In this document: positions 29,398 to 37,646 of the stretch, piece after piece | Layout: each line of letters begins with the position of its first letter | How positions within the stretch are numbered: position 1 is the first letter of the stretch | Assembly (NCBI RefSeq): GCF_900249755.1 | Contig: NZ_LT976853.1 | Span: 1,951,362-2,015,361 of the forward strand | Length of the DNA: 64,000 nt | Origin: Cupriavidus taiwanensis | GTDB taxonomy: Bacteria > Pseudomonadota > Gammaproteobacteria > Burkholderiales > Burkholderiaceae | Direction: 5' to 3' | The notes under the pieces: generated by a model | What the model saw: only the letters and a program-made list of their open reading frames with translations | The model's database searches: none | Told to the model about the DNA's origin: nothing | Translations under genes and position numbers: made by a program

Positions 29398-29472
29398 TGG
29401 TGCCCATGGGCAGGATCGAACTGCCGACCTCTCCCTTACCAAGGGAGTGCTCTGCCACTGAGCCACATGGGC
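29398..29472 (-). tRNA. tRNA-Thr(GGT)
   Basis: A full cloverleaf on the minus strand with 7-bp acceptor stem GCCCATG/CATGGGC, anticodon loop TTGGTAA and encoded CCA. It reads ACC/ACU codons. It is the last of three tRNAs; a T6 run at 29379-29384 follows without a clear stem. Confidence 0.97.
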
Positions 29473-29505
29473 GTGTGTTCCGGCGTGGAACCACGCGGAA
29501 CCGAA

Positions 29506-29581
29506 TGGAGCGGGAGACGAGTCTCGAACTCGCGACCTCAACCTTGGCAAGGTTGCGCTCTACCAACTGAGCTACTCCCGC
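29506..29581 (-). tRNA. tRNA-Gly(GCC)
   Basis: A cloverleaf with acceptor GCGGGAG/CTCCCGC, anticodon loop TTGCCAA, T-arm GTTCGAG and encoded CCA. It is the middle gene of the tRNA cluster and reads GGC/GGU. Confidence 0.97.
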
Positions 29582-29585
29582 ATGC

Positions 29586-29661
29586 TGGCTCCCCGACCTG
29601 GGCTCGAACCAGGGACCTGCGGATTAACAGTCCGTCGCTCTACCGACTGAGCTATCAGGGA
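29586..29661 (-). tRNA. tRNA-Asn(GTT)
   Basis: A cloverleaf with acceptor TCCCTGA/TCGGGGA (one U-G pair), anticodon loop CTGTTAA and encoded CCA. It is the first transcribed gene of the cluster, 4 bases before tRNA-Gly. Confidence 0.97.
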
Positions 29662-29687
29662 ACATATCGCCGTTCAGCGAAGCGCGA

Positions 29688-29717
29688 ATTCTACAACATC
29701 ATCGCGCGGTTTTGAAA
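29688..29717 (-). promoter_or_regulatory. Promoter of the tRNA-Asn-Gly-Thr cluster
   Basis: On the minus strand TTTCAA (29717-29712) and TAGAAT (29693-29688) are 18 bases apart, about 27 bases before the tRNA-Asn 5' end. A GC-rich segment between the -10 and the tRNA fits a stringently controlled promoter. Confidence 0.55.
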
Positions 29718-29825
29718 GCCCTTTGAATGGCCCATTGATCGTCCCGTTGATCGTCCCGTCTTGAAAGCCCCTTCCGCGCTGAATCCCGGGGCCTGCGCCA
29801 GCGGGATCGCCGATAACGGCGACAC

Positions 29826-29847
29826 AAAGGGCGATGCAAGATCGCCC
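29826..29847 (-). terminator. Weak hairpin after the 29863-30792 gene
   Basis: GGGCGAT (29829-29835) and ATCGCCC (29841-29847) form a perfect 7-bp stem with a 5-base loop. On the minus strand it is followed by TTTGTGT, a poor T-tract, so it is a possible terminator. Confidence 0.45.
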
Positions 29848-29862
29848 GTCATGCCGGCAGCG

Positions 29863-30792
29863 CTACGCGTAGCTTTCCAGATTCCCCGCCATGGCGGCTT
29901 CGCCCCATGCCAGACCCGGCCGGATGCGATGCCCCAGATTCAGCTCGGCCACCTCGAGCGGCGGCACGGCGTACCGCTGCGGCTGCGGCGGCGCCTGGTG
30001 CGCTTCGTGCGCTTCAAGCTCGACGCAGTGCGCGAAGTCGCTCGCAGCCAGGCGCGTGCCGATGAACTGGCCGAAGGCATCGAGCTGAACCTGCGACGTC
30101 ATGCCGGCGCTGCCGCCGATGGCGGGGCAGATGATCCACGTGGTTCCGTCCTTGTTGAACAGGTGCAGGCGCCTGGCCTGGTCCGCCGGCCGCAGTGCGT
30201 GCTCTTCGCCCGCGATGCCCTCCAGCGCAAAGGCTTCGAGGTATTCGTCGGTATGGCGGTGGCTCAGGCAGACCACCACCTTCGGACGCCAGCGCTCGCG
30301 CGTCCTGGCAATGAAGCGGAAGCGCTCGCCCTCCCGGCACAGCGCGACATAGCGCTTCTGCGGAATCAGTTCCGGCTGGCCGCGGAACGCCTTGGACCAT
30401 GTGGTTCTGCCGTCGACATGCGCCGGCAGCGGAAACAGGCTCAGCCTGAATTCCGCGCCGCCCGGCGAGTACAGGTGGCTCCAGTAATAGTGTTCCCAGT
30501 CGTTGTCGCCGAGCCGCACCCCCAGCGCCTCGGCCCGCGCGGCCGCCATGATGCGCGCCACGCACTGGTGGCCGAACCACCTGGCCATGTCTTGTCGATG
30601 CTGCTGGCGGAACACGGCATCCCAGGCCGGTGGTGCCAGCTGCGGATTAAGCGGTGCGACGATAGGCTCCGACCACGCGGGGCTTTTGTCGCATATCCAG
30701 ACGGCAGCCCCTGGATTGCCTCCTTCCATCCCGACGTAGGAGGCAAAATAACGGTCCAGTTCCTGACGCGTGAACATCCGTGAATGCTGCAT
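29863..30792 (-). CDS. Unknown protein, paralogue of the gene at 34729
   Basis: A 309-residue soluble protein with no signal peptide. It has no function I can name. Its N-terminus reads MFTRQELDRYFASYVGMEG, continuing GGNPGAAVWICD. A central block WSKAFRGQPELIPQKRY leads to WRPKVVVCL, then DGTTWIICP, a glycine-rich GGSAGM and a helix. A second copy of the same family lies 4 kb away on the same strand. The PKVVVCLG strand and GGNP loop faintly recall uracil-DNA-glycosylase-like folds, a weak guess. I use the ATG at 30792 (AAGGGA site), matching the paralogue start. This copy carries a C-terminal extension of about 50 residues. Confidence 0.7.
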   Translation of the reverse strand: MQHSRMFTRQELDRYFASYVGMEGGNPGAAVWICDKSPAWSEPIVAPLNPQLAPPAWDAVFRQQHRQDMARWFGHQCVARIMAAARAEALGVRLGDNDWEHYYWSHLYSPGGAEFRLSLFPLPAHVDGRTTWSKAFRGQPELIPQKRYVALCREGERFRFIARTRERWRPKVVVCLSHRHTDEYLEAFALEGIAGEEHALRPADQARRLHLFNKDGTTWIICPAIGGSAGMTSQVQLDAFGQFIGTRLAASDFAHCVELEAHEAHQAPPQPQRYAVPPLEVAELNLGHRIRPGLAWGEAAMAGNLESYA

Positions 30793-31433
30793 TTTATCCC
30801 TTGCTGCTTGGTGGGACCCCCAATATTTAATGCCGCAGCATGCCGCCGCCGCAATGGGCGTACGTACTGCCGTGGTCATATGCAAATTCTTTATTTGTGC
30901 AGGAAAGCAGATGGACGAACGCGGAATGCCCCTCCCCCGAGCGGCATGCTGCCATCATTTTTTATAATGCCCTGGACTGCCCACCGGAATGAATGAAACA
31001 GGCGCGCGCCGGCATGCGGCGCCGCTTGCCAGGCGATCCGGTCACGGGGATTTCGAAAGCCGCTGCTGGCTCCGAGAAGGCGCGTTGCTCCCGGGCTTAT
31101 TTAAACAGGTCGAATTTTGTTCATTATTTTACTTCCCCCAGGAAATACAAAATATTACAAATGTTTCGAACCTCGTAATAAAACGTGCACAGAACTGGCA
31201 CACACGCCTTTCACAAAACGCACCATGCCGGTGCTGGTTCGACTGATTTAGGGCTCTATAGCCCTTTCTTGATTGAGATGATTTTATCCAATGCTTTCGG
31301 ATATAGGAATTTCAATCTTCTAAGGTCTGAAATAAACGGTCTGCTGCGCTGCAATATATTCGGGGCGCGATTTTCCATCCCCTCGCCGGAGGGGATAAAA
31401 AACAACTGACGGATTACCGGATCCGGGCGGTGC
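30793..31433. other. 641-bp AT-richer intergenic region
   Basis: No gene is supported. The stretch around 31095-31200 and 31255-31400 is markedly richer in A/T than the rest of the window. It contains a perfect TATAAT (30963-30968) without a good -35 and an inverted repeat ATCCCCTC/GAGGGGAT (about 31377-31396) flanked by T4 and A6. It must carry the promoter of the gene starting at 30792. The low GC suggests acquired DNA or a silenced regulatory region. Confidence 0.55.
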
Positions 31434-32555
31434 TCAGAATCCCGAAAAGCGGATGCCGATCGAGCCGTAGCCGTAGTAGCGGTCCAGCTTGCCGGCGGTG
31501 GTCGCGTTGTAGAGGAACGGGATGGTGCCGACGAAGTTGTACAGCGACGCCTGGCCGCGCACGAACACCTCGACGTTCTTCGCCACCCCGTACGACAGCT
31601 CCAGCCCCAGCGTATGGTTGGAGCGGATCGGCGCGTTGCCGTAGGTCTCGGCGCGGCTGTCGACATTGCTGCGCAGCAGGTACTGGAACTGGTAGCCCAG
31701 GCGCGCCGCGAAGCGGTTGTACTTCCAGCGCCACGACGCGCCCAGGTTCAGGTAGCCGGCGGTGTAGTTGAAGTCGTCGTTGAAATCCAGGCCGAACTGG
31801 CTGGCGTTGACGGCAAACGAGGCCGACTGCAGGGTCACGTTGCCCACGTTGCAGGGCGCGGCGAGCTGGCCTTTGGCGAGATTGTCGGAACCGATGCCGA
31901 CATTGAAATTGCAGTTGCCGCGCTGCAGCCGGGTATTGAGGCTGCCGACCGAGACCCGGCTGATGCCGAGCCCGACAAAGCCGGTAAGCTGGTTGCGCTC
32001 GCTCAGCTCGCCCGAGAAGATCACGTCGGCCTGGGCCTGGACATCGTTGGCGTTGTTGACGGTAAGGCTGTTGAAGGTGGTGTTGCGCACCATCACCGGC
32101 GACGAGCGCTCCAGGCTGCCGGCGTGGTCGCCCCACAGCGAGAAACGCAGCATGATGCGATCGCGCGCGCCGGCTTCGGCCAGCGGGTCATAGTGCATCG
32201 CCAGCATCCACGTGTCGATGTGGTTGCGGTCCTGCCCGTAGTCGATGCCGCGGCGCCAGTAGGTGGCCGATCCCGACCAGTGCGGCGAGAACTTGTAGCC
32301 CAGCATCAGCTTGCCGCCGCGGTAGTCGCCCGCGTTGTCCGACACCGGCCCCTGGCGCCCGCGCAGGTTGAACACATCGACGCTGCGGTTGACCATGTCG
32401 TAGCTGGCCTCGACCCGCACCGAGGTGAATTCGCCGGTGGCGGGCTCGGCTTGCATGAACACATCGTCCGGGGCGGCCCTGGCCGTACCGGCGGCACACA
32501 ACCCCAGCATCAGGGCGCAGGCCTGGTCGAGCCGGCGCTTGCGAAACAGCTGCAT
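31434..32555 (-). CDS. Putative outer-membrane beta-barrel protein
   Basis: A 373-residue exported protein. Residues 1-26 form a signal peptide ending TARA. The remainder alternates polar and hydrophobic residues with many aromatic girdle residues (YKFSPHWSGSATYWRRG, LNLGASWRWKYNRFAARLGYQFQYLL). It ends IGIRFSGF, a C-terminal Phe as recognised by the BAM complex. I cannot assign a specific porin family. The ATG at 32555 has a CGGAG site. It is downstream of the lipoprotein gene on the same strand and may share its transcript. Confidence 0.78.
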   Translation of the reverse strand: MQLFRKRRLDQACALMLGLCAAGTARAAPDDVFMQAEPATGEFTSVRVEASYDMVNRSVDVFNLRGRQGPVSDNAGDYRGGKLMLGYKFSPHWSGSATYWRRGIDYGQDRNHIDTWMLAMHYDPLAEAGARDRIMLRFSLWGDHAGSLERSSPVMVRNTTFNSLTVNNANDVQAQADVIFSGELSERNQLTGFVGLGISRVSVGSLNTRLQRGNCNFNVGIGSDNLAKGQLAAPCNVGNVTLQSASFAVNASQFGLDFNDDFNYTAGYLNLGASWRWKYNRFAARLGYQFQYLLRSNVDSRAETYGNAPIRSNHTLGLELSYGVAKNVEVFVRGQASLYNFVGTIPFLYNATTAGKLDRYYGYGSIGIRFSGF

Positions 32556-32737
32556 AGGAAACTCCGAGGCCCCCGGGCGAGCCTCATGCGCGGCGCGTTC
32601 CGCGGAAAGCGCCGACGCAGACAGAACATGACCCGGCCACCCTGTGTTGCAGTCGCGCGGCACGCGTTGGGGTGACCGGGAGCCTGGCCTTCCCCGTCCT
32701 GGCGGAAGGCCCCTACTCCAGCGGCGCTACGCGCCGG

Positions 32738-34447
32738 TCACGGGTTGAGCGTGACCGTGGTCTTGAGGCCGTCGCCGACCACCATCTCGGCGTCGGTCTT
32801 GACCAGCGCCGTCTTGGCGAAGGCCACGTCGTTGTTGACCAGCATGCCGACGCGCACATCCCGGCCAGGCCGGCCGGTGGTGGTCGCGAACGTCACCGGG
32901 AAGGTGCTGGTCGCCCTGGGCGTGAGCGCGTCGACCTGCGCCTGGCTCAGCGCGCCGGAAGACCTGAGCTTGCCGAGGAAGGTCGTGAACGGCAGGTTGA
33001 GCGAGCCGCCGTTGGCGCTGGAGAACAGGCTGTCGGCGGCGGCGTTGGTCAGGCTTGCAGCGACCGACAGGTTGCCGCTGACACGGAACGAATACGCGGT
33101 GTTGGCCGGCACCACCGCATCGACCAGCTGCGAGCCGTTGAAGGTCAGCGTCACGTTCTCGATGATGACGTCGACCTGGTTGCCGTTATAGGTGTAGCTC
33201 AGGCCCGCGCGCACTTGCGTCGGTCCGCCGTTGAAGGCGTCGCCGTTCTGCGCCAGGCCCACCTGGATCGCATCGAGCGAGCCGCCGGTGGCGGTGATGG
33301 TGTCGGTGATCGGCTGCGTCACGCCGTTGATGGTCAGGTTCGACAGCACCAGCGAGTTCTTCAGCCGGACCGCGTCGGCCACGCTGTTGATCGCGCCCGC
33401 GTCGACCACGCCGCCGAGGTTGGCGGCGACCTGCTGGATCTCCGCGGCGCTGCCGCCCGAGACGGCGTCGCCGAGTTGCGCCAGCCCCGCCGCGTTGGCG
33501 GCATTGGTCAGTGCGCCGGCCGTGACCGCCTGCACCAGCGCCGTGGTCGTGTTGGACTGAGCGCTCTGCGTAACGACGTTGATCGACCCGCCCTCGACCA
33601 GCGCCGACAGGGTTTCGGTGGGGCTGCTGCTGACGTCGATCGCTTCCAGCGCGGTGTTGACGCTTGCCACCTCGCTGGCGATCACCGGCGCGGCCAGTGC
33701 GGCCACGTTGGCGGCGACCGCGCCGACGTTCGACTGCAGCGCGGCGGGCAGCCCGGCTTGCGCGTTCTGCACGGCGCTGGACACCACGCCCGCAACCAGC
33801 GCACCGCTGGCCAGGTCCGCCGTGCCCGATGCGCCCGCCACCGCGGTGGCGACCGCCTTCGACGCCGCCACGGCCGAATCCGCCGGCGTCAGCGTGCCGC
33901 CCTGGCCCAGGCCGGTCAGCGTCTTGGAAACGTGGTCGACCAGCTGCCGCACCACCACCGCCGCGCGCAGCGCGGCCGCATCCTGCATCGGGTCGAGCGT
34001 GGCCAGGTCCTTGCCCGCCAGGCCTAGCCCGGTTGTCAGCGGCGCGACCTGGCCCCCGCCCAGCTGCACCGCCAGCGTGGTCAGCGGCGACACCACCTGT
34101 CTCACGCCCTCGCGGAAATCGATCGCCGCGGCCTGCAGCACGCCGGCGAACGGCAGGCTGGTGCCGACGTCAGTGCCGCCGGTCACGCGCAGCGCGCTCT
34201 TGGTGCAGCCTGCCGGGAAGGTGAAGTCGCCGGTGGCGTTGGTGACCGCGGTCTTGTTCTCGCAGTCGGTGAAGGTGACGGTCGAGCCCGACAGGTAGAA
34301 GTCCACCGCCTTGCCGCTCACCGTGGCAGAGGGTTGGGACGGCTGGGACGGCGGGGGTGAGTCGTCGCCGCCGCCGCAAGCGACCAGCGTTGCCGCCGCG
34401 CTTGCCATGATGCCAAGGATGAAGATGTTCCGGGTTTTGCTTTGCAC
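32738..34447 (-). CDS. Large Ala-rich lipoprotein of unknown function
   Basis: A 569-residue lipoprotein. The signal peptide ends in the lipobox LVAC, with Cys near residue 24 followed by GGGDDSPPP, a surface-tether-like linker. An N-terminal SGKAVDFYLSGSTVTFTDC segment resembles a carboxypeptidase-regulatory-like beta sandwich. A long Ala/Val/Thr-rich middle (helical, repeat-like AAVAANVAALAAP) precedes a C-terminal beta-rich part. The start is a GTG at 34447 with a good AGGAGA site. With the barrel protein below, it suggests an envelope-exposed module. No enzyme motif is visible. Confidence 0.75.
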   Translation of the reverse strand: MQSKTRNIFILGIMASAAATLVACGGGDDSPPPSQPSQPSATVSGKAVDFYLSGSTVTFTDCENKTAVTNATGDFTFPAGCTKSALRVTGGTDVGTSLPFAGVLQAAAIDFREGVRQVVSPLTTLAVQLGGGQVAPLTTGLGLAGKDLATLDPMQDAAALRAAVVVRQLVDHVSKTLTGLGQGGTLTPADSAVAASKAVATAVAGASGTADLASGALVAGVVSSAVQNAQAGLPAALQSNVGAVAANVAALAAPVIASEVASVNTALEAIDVSSSPTETLSALVEGGSINVVTQSAQSNTTTALVQAVTAGALTNAANAAGLAQLGDAVSGGSAAEIQQVAANLGGVVDAGAINSVADAVRLKNSLVLSNLTINGVTQPITDTITATGGSLDAIQVGLAQNGDAFNGGPTQVRAGLSYTYNGNQVDVIIENVTLTFNGSQLVDAVVPANTAYSFRVSGNLSVAASLTNAAADSLFSSANGGSLNLPFTTFLGKLRSSGALSQAQVDALTPRATSTFPVTFATTTGRPGRDVRVGMLVNNDVAFAKTALVKTDAEMVVGDGLKTTVTLNP

Positions 34448-34728
34448 GCTGCTCTCCTGAGTTCAATACTTCGCTACGACGAAACATGGTGGGGAAGCCT
34501 GCGACGGTGAACCTGCCTCGCACAGTCTCCAGCGCCCTGCACTGCCTCTGCTGCCACGCGCGAAACCGCGAGCGGATGCCGCCGCAGCAGCTTGCCGATC
34601 GCGGCAGCACGCAGATAAACGCCTCCACCAATCCGTGTCACCCCTGCATCGCGGGGGAAAGTCAAAGCGCCGCCACCGCGGATGCCAGGGCCCGCACGCG
34701 GGCGCCGCTGACGCGCGCCGACGAGGCC

Positions 34729-35550
34729 TCATGGCAGGCTCACCGGCTCGCGCGCCACAGCCATGACGTGCCCGGAAAAATCGTCGGGCCGCAGCCAGCG
34801 CGCCAGGTACTGCCCCATCGCGTCGAGCAGCACGTCGGACATCATTCCGCCGGCGCCGGCCAGCGGCGGGCAGATCAGCCACGTGGTGCCGTCGCGCTCG
34901 AGCACGCGCAGCGTCTTGGGCTGGTCGGCGGGTTGCAGCACGTGGTCGCTGGCGCGCGCCTGCGCCAGCACGAAGGCCTGCGCGAAGTCGTCGGCGTGGC
35001 GCTCGCCCAGGCATACCACCACCTTCGGCTTCCAGCGCCGGCGGATCGCGTCGATAAAGGGAAAGCGCCGGCCTTCGCGGCACAGGTCGAGATAGCGCTG
35101 GCGCGGGAACAGCTCGGGCTGGCCGCGAAACGCCTTCGACCATGGCAGCTCGTCGGTCAGGCGCGCCGGCAGCGGGAACAGGCTGAGCTTGAACTCGGCG
35201 CCATGCGGCGCGTACAGGTGGTGGTCGAAGTAGTGCCGCCACTCCTGCTCGCCCATGGTGGTCCTGAAGACCCTGGCGCGCGCCGCCGCCATGATGCGCG
35301 CGATCTTCTGGTGCGATTGCCAGCGCTCCATGTGATGGCGGAACCTGTAGCGGTAAGCGGCATCCCACGCGGTGGGCCGCGCATGCGGAACCAGCGGCCC
35401 CGACAGCGGCGCCACGCCGGGATGCGGAGCGCTGTCGCAGAACCAGACCGCTGCGCCTGGATTGCCGCCTTCCATCCCTACGTACGACGCGAAATACGCA
35501 TCCAGCTGTTCGCGCGTGAATACCGTATGTGGCTCTGTGTTCTTTCTCAT
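34729..35550 (-). CDS. Unknown protein, paralogue of the gene at 29863
   Basis: A 273-residue cytoplasmic protein sharing the family blocks FTREQLDAYFASYVGMEGG, WSKAFRGQPELFPRQRYLDL, WKPKVVVCLGERHADDFAQA and DGTTWLICPPLAGAGGM with the 29863 protein. It ends soon after the last block, so it lacks the tail of its paralogue. The start ATG at 35550 is preceded by AGAGGA with very short spacing. Function is unknown; the conserved GGNPGAAVWFCD near residue 28 may be a nucleotide or nucleic-acid site. It lies upstream of the lipoprotein gene, with 281 bases between. Confidence 0.7.
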   Translation of the reverse strand: MRKNTEPHTVFTREQLDAYFASYVGMEGGNPGAAVWFCDSAPHPGVAPLSGPLVPHARPTAWDAAYRYRFRHHMERWQSHQKIARIMAAARARVFRTTMGEQEWRHYFDHHLYAPHGAEFKLSLFPLPARLTDELPWSKAFRGQPELFPRQRYLDLCREGRRFPFIDAIRRRWKPKVVVCLGERHADDFAQAFVLAQARASDHVLQPADQPKTLRVLERDGTTWLICPPLAGAGGMMSDVLLDAMGQYLARWLRPDDFSGHVMAVAREPVSLP

Positions 35551-36193
35551 TCCTCTACCGCGATGGAGTGAAGGATGCCCAGACGCTGAGCCGCATCCGC
35601 ATTACCGGCGCCTCGCAAAAACCGGCGCTGCCGAAGCCGCTCGCCAACGCTTTTTATTCTCACCCCCGCAGCGAGGGGTGCGCTGCCCTGTCGTTTCCCT
35701 CCTTGCGCGGGGTAACGGCGAAACGCGAATGGCGGCATTTTCGCGCGCGAAAAAACGCGCGCAAGTCGATCACGTCCCCCACCGATCGCCATGCACGCGC
35801 CTGCGCAGCACTGCTTCAGACCGCTGCGGAGTTTCCCTTCTGATGAAGGGTACCGACGCTTTTGGCCGCGCCGCACTATTCGCTCCTGAAAACACGGAGC
35901 ACGCCGGCACCGTCAGCGCGCCGGCAGAAAGAGAGCGTTGCGATTCCATGCACGGCCCCTCGACGAGGCGGCCCGTGGCCGGTCATCCGCTGACCACGGC
36001 CACGCCATGGAAGCAGCTGCCGCAAGGCGGCCGCGCACGACTCTGCCTGATCACGTCATGAGCCTGCACAGCCAGATGCAGGCCATGCGACGAGCCGGTC
36101 CGCCACGTCGCGCGGAGCGGGAGTTCGGAGGAGACAACAAGGGCGTGGGCACTCGCTTGAGCGCCCATTACTCAACGCTTCTGGGAGAAGCAA
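35551..36193. other. 643-bp region before the exopolysaccharide initiating gene
   Basis: No gene is supported. It carries a 16-bp perfect palindrome (35738-35753) and a CCCTTC-TGAT-GAAGGG hairpin (35835-35850). It is divergent between the 34729 gene and the WcaJ-type gene, so it should contain both promoters. I could not pick a reliable -35/-10 pair. Confidence 0.5.
35738..35753. promoter_or_regulatory. 16-bp perfect palindrome, candidate operator
   Basis: TTTTCGCGCGCGAAAA is its own reverse complement and lies about 440 bases before the exopolysaccharide transferase gene. A site of this symmetry suits a dimeric regulator. There is no direct evidence of use. Confidence 0.45.
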
Positions 36194-37591
36194 TTGGGTA
36201 TCTATCGCGATATGTTTGCCAGGCACCATGATCAGCTCGCGCTGATGGCTCGCCTGCTCGACGCCGGCGCCATCTGGGTGGCGGCAATCCTGGCCAGTGA
36301 AGTGCGGTTCGATACCGCGCAGGCGCCAATCCACCAGTTCATCCAGTACTTTGCCTGTGCCATTGCCTTCATCGTGCTGCCAGGCTTCGACGTGTACACG
36401 TCGTGGCGCGGGCGCAGCCTGTTCTCGCTCGCCGCGCGGCTGTTGTCGGCATGGAGCCTGGTCTGGCTGGTCAGCCTGCTGCTGACCTACCTGCTGCACC
36501 AGACCGACTCGCTGTCGCGCTTGTGGATGGTCTACTGGTACGTGTTCTCGCTGGTGGCGCTGGTGGCGCTGCGCGTGGCCAGCCGTGCCGCGCTCAACCT
36601 GCTGCGTGTCGCCGGCGCCAACAACAAGCGCGTGATCATCGTCGGCTTCGGCCGCACCGGCCAGGAGATGTACCGCCGCGCCACCGCCAGCCACACCACC
36701 GGCTACAAGATCAGCGGCATCTATGCCGCCGAAGGCGAACCCACGCCCGAAGGACGCCGCCGCATCGACGACAGCGCCGACATCGCCGCGTTCGCGCGCG
36801 AGCACGGCATTGCCGAGATCTGGCTGACGCTGCCGATGAGCGAGCACCGGCTGATGCAGGAAATCGCCTTCTCGCTGCGCAACGACTTCATCGACATCAA
36901 GTGGATGCCGAGCGTGCTCGACTTCGACCTGCTCAACCACAACGTCGGCAATTTCCTCGGCATGCCCGCGGTGGAGATGAACAAGCCGCCTTCGCTGGGC
37001 GTGCGCGGCACCATCAAGGCCATCTTCGACCGCGCCTTCGCCGCGCTGGTGCTGGTTTCGCTGTCGCCGCTGTTCCTGCTGATCGCGGTGCTGATCAAGC
37101 GCGACTCGCCCGGACCGGTGTTCTTCAAGCAGGAGCGGCTGGGCATGGACGGGCGCGTCATCCACGTCTACAAGTTCCGCAGCATGAAGGTGCATAGCGA
37201 GCACGGCGCCGTCACCCAGGCCAGGAAGGGCGACAGCCGCGTCACGCCGATCGGCGCCTTCCTGCGGCGCACCAGCCTGGACGAGCTGCCGCAGTTCATC
37301 AACGTGCTGAAGGGCGAGATGAGCGTGGTGGGTCCGCGCCCGCACGCCATGGCGCACAACAACATGTACAAGGAGCAGCTCGACTTCTACATGCTGCGCC
37401 ACCGCGTCAAGCCGGGCATCACCGGGTGGGCGCAGATCAACGGCTATCGCGGCGAGACCGACACGCTGGACAAGATGGCCAAGCGGGTCGAGCACGACAT
37501 CTTCTACATCCGCAACTGGTCGTTCTGGCTCGACCTTCGCATCATTTTCTGGACCGCGTTCCGCGGCTGGATGGGCAGCAACGCCTACTGA
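36194..37591 (+). CDS. WcaJ-type undecaprenyl-phosphate glucose phosphotransferase
   Basis: A 465-residue polyisoprenyl-phosphate hexose-1-phosphate transferase that loads the first sugar (probably glucose) onto undecaprenyl phosphate to begin exopolysaccharide repeat units. Four or five N-terminal TM helices are followed by a Rossmann-like CoA-binding domain (IIVGFGRTGQEMYRR near 155). The C-terminal catalytic domain has FKQERLGMDGR, KFRSM, RRTSLDELPQ, VGPRPHA and KPGITGWAQINGYRG. The start is TTG at 36194, supported by GGGAGA with ideal spacing; ATG at 36212 is an alternative. Confidence 0.93.
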   Translation: MGIYRDMFARHHDQLALMARLLDAGAIWVAAILASEVRFDTAQAPIHQFIQYFACAIAFIVLPGFDVYTSWRGRSLFSLAARLLSAWSLVWLVSLLLTYLLHQTDSLSRLWMVYWYVFSLVALVALRVASRAALNLLRVAGANNKRVIIVGFGRTGQEMYRRATASHTTGYKISGIYAAEGEPTPEGRRRIDDSADIAAFAREHGIAEIWLTLPMSEHRLMQEIAFSLRNDFIDIKWMPSVLDFDLLNHNVGNFLGMPAVEMNKPPSLGVRGTIKAIFDRAFAALVLVSLSPLFLLIAVLIKRDSPGPVFFKQERLGMDGRVIHVYKFRSMKVHSEHGAVTQARKGDSRVTPIGAFLRRTSLDELPQFINVLKGEMSVVGPRPHAMAHNNMYKEQLDFYMLRHRVKPGITGWAQINGYRGETDTLDKMAKRVEHDIFYIRNWSFWLDLRIIFWTAFRGWMGSNAY

Positions 37592-37646
37592 GCCACGCCC
37601 GCCCACTCCGCATCCGCAACCGCTACCCCATCGAATCCGCAAGCCA

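Noticed and set aside
29398..29661. Small protein-coding gene on the plus strand across this stretch
   Set aside because: An open frame exists, but the DNA is fully explained by three complete tRNA genes on the minus strand.
31370..31400. Rho-independent terminator after the barrel gene
   Set aside because: The ATCCCCTC/GAGGGGAT stem has T before and A after it in the plus direction, so neither strand ends the stem with a T-run.
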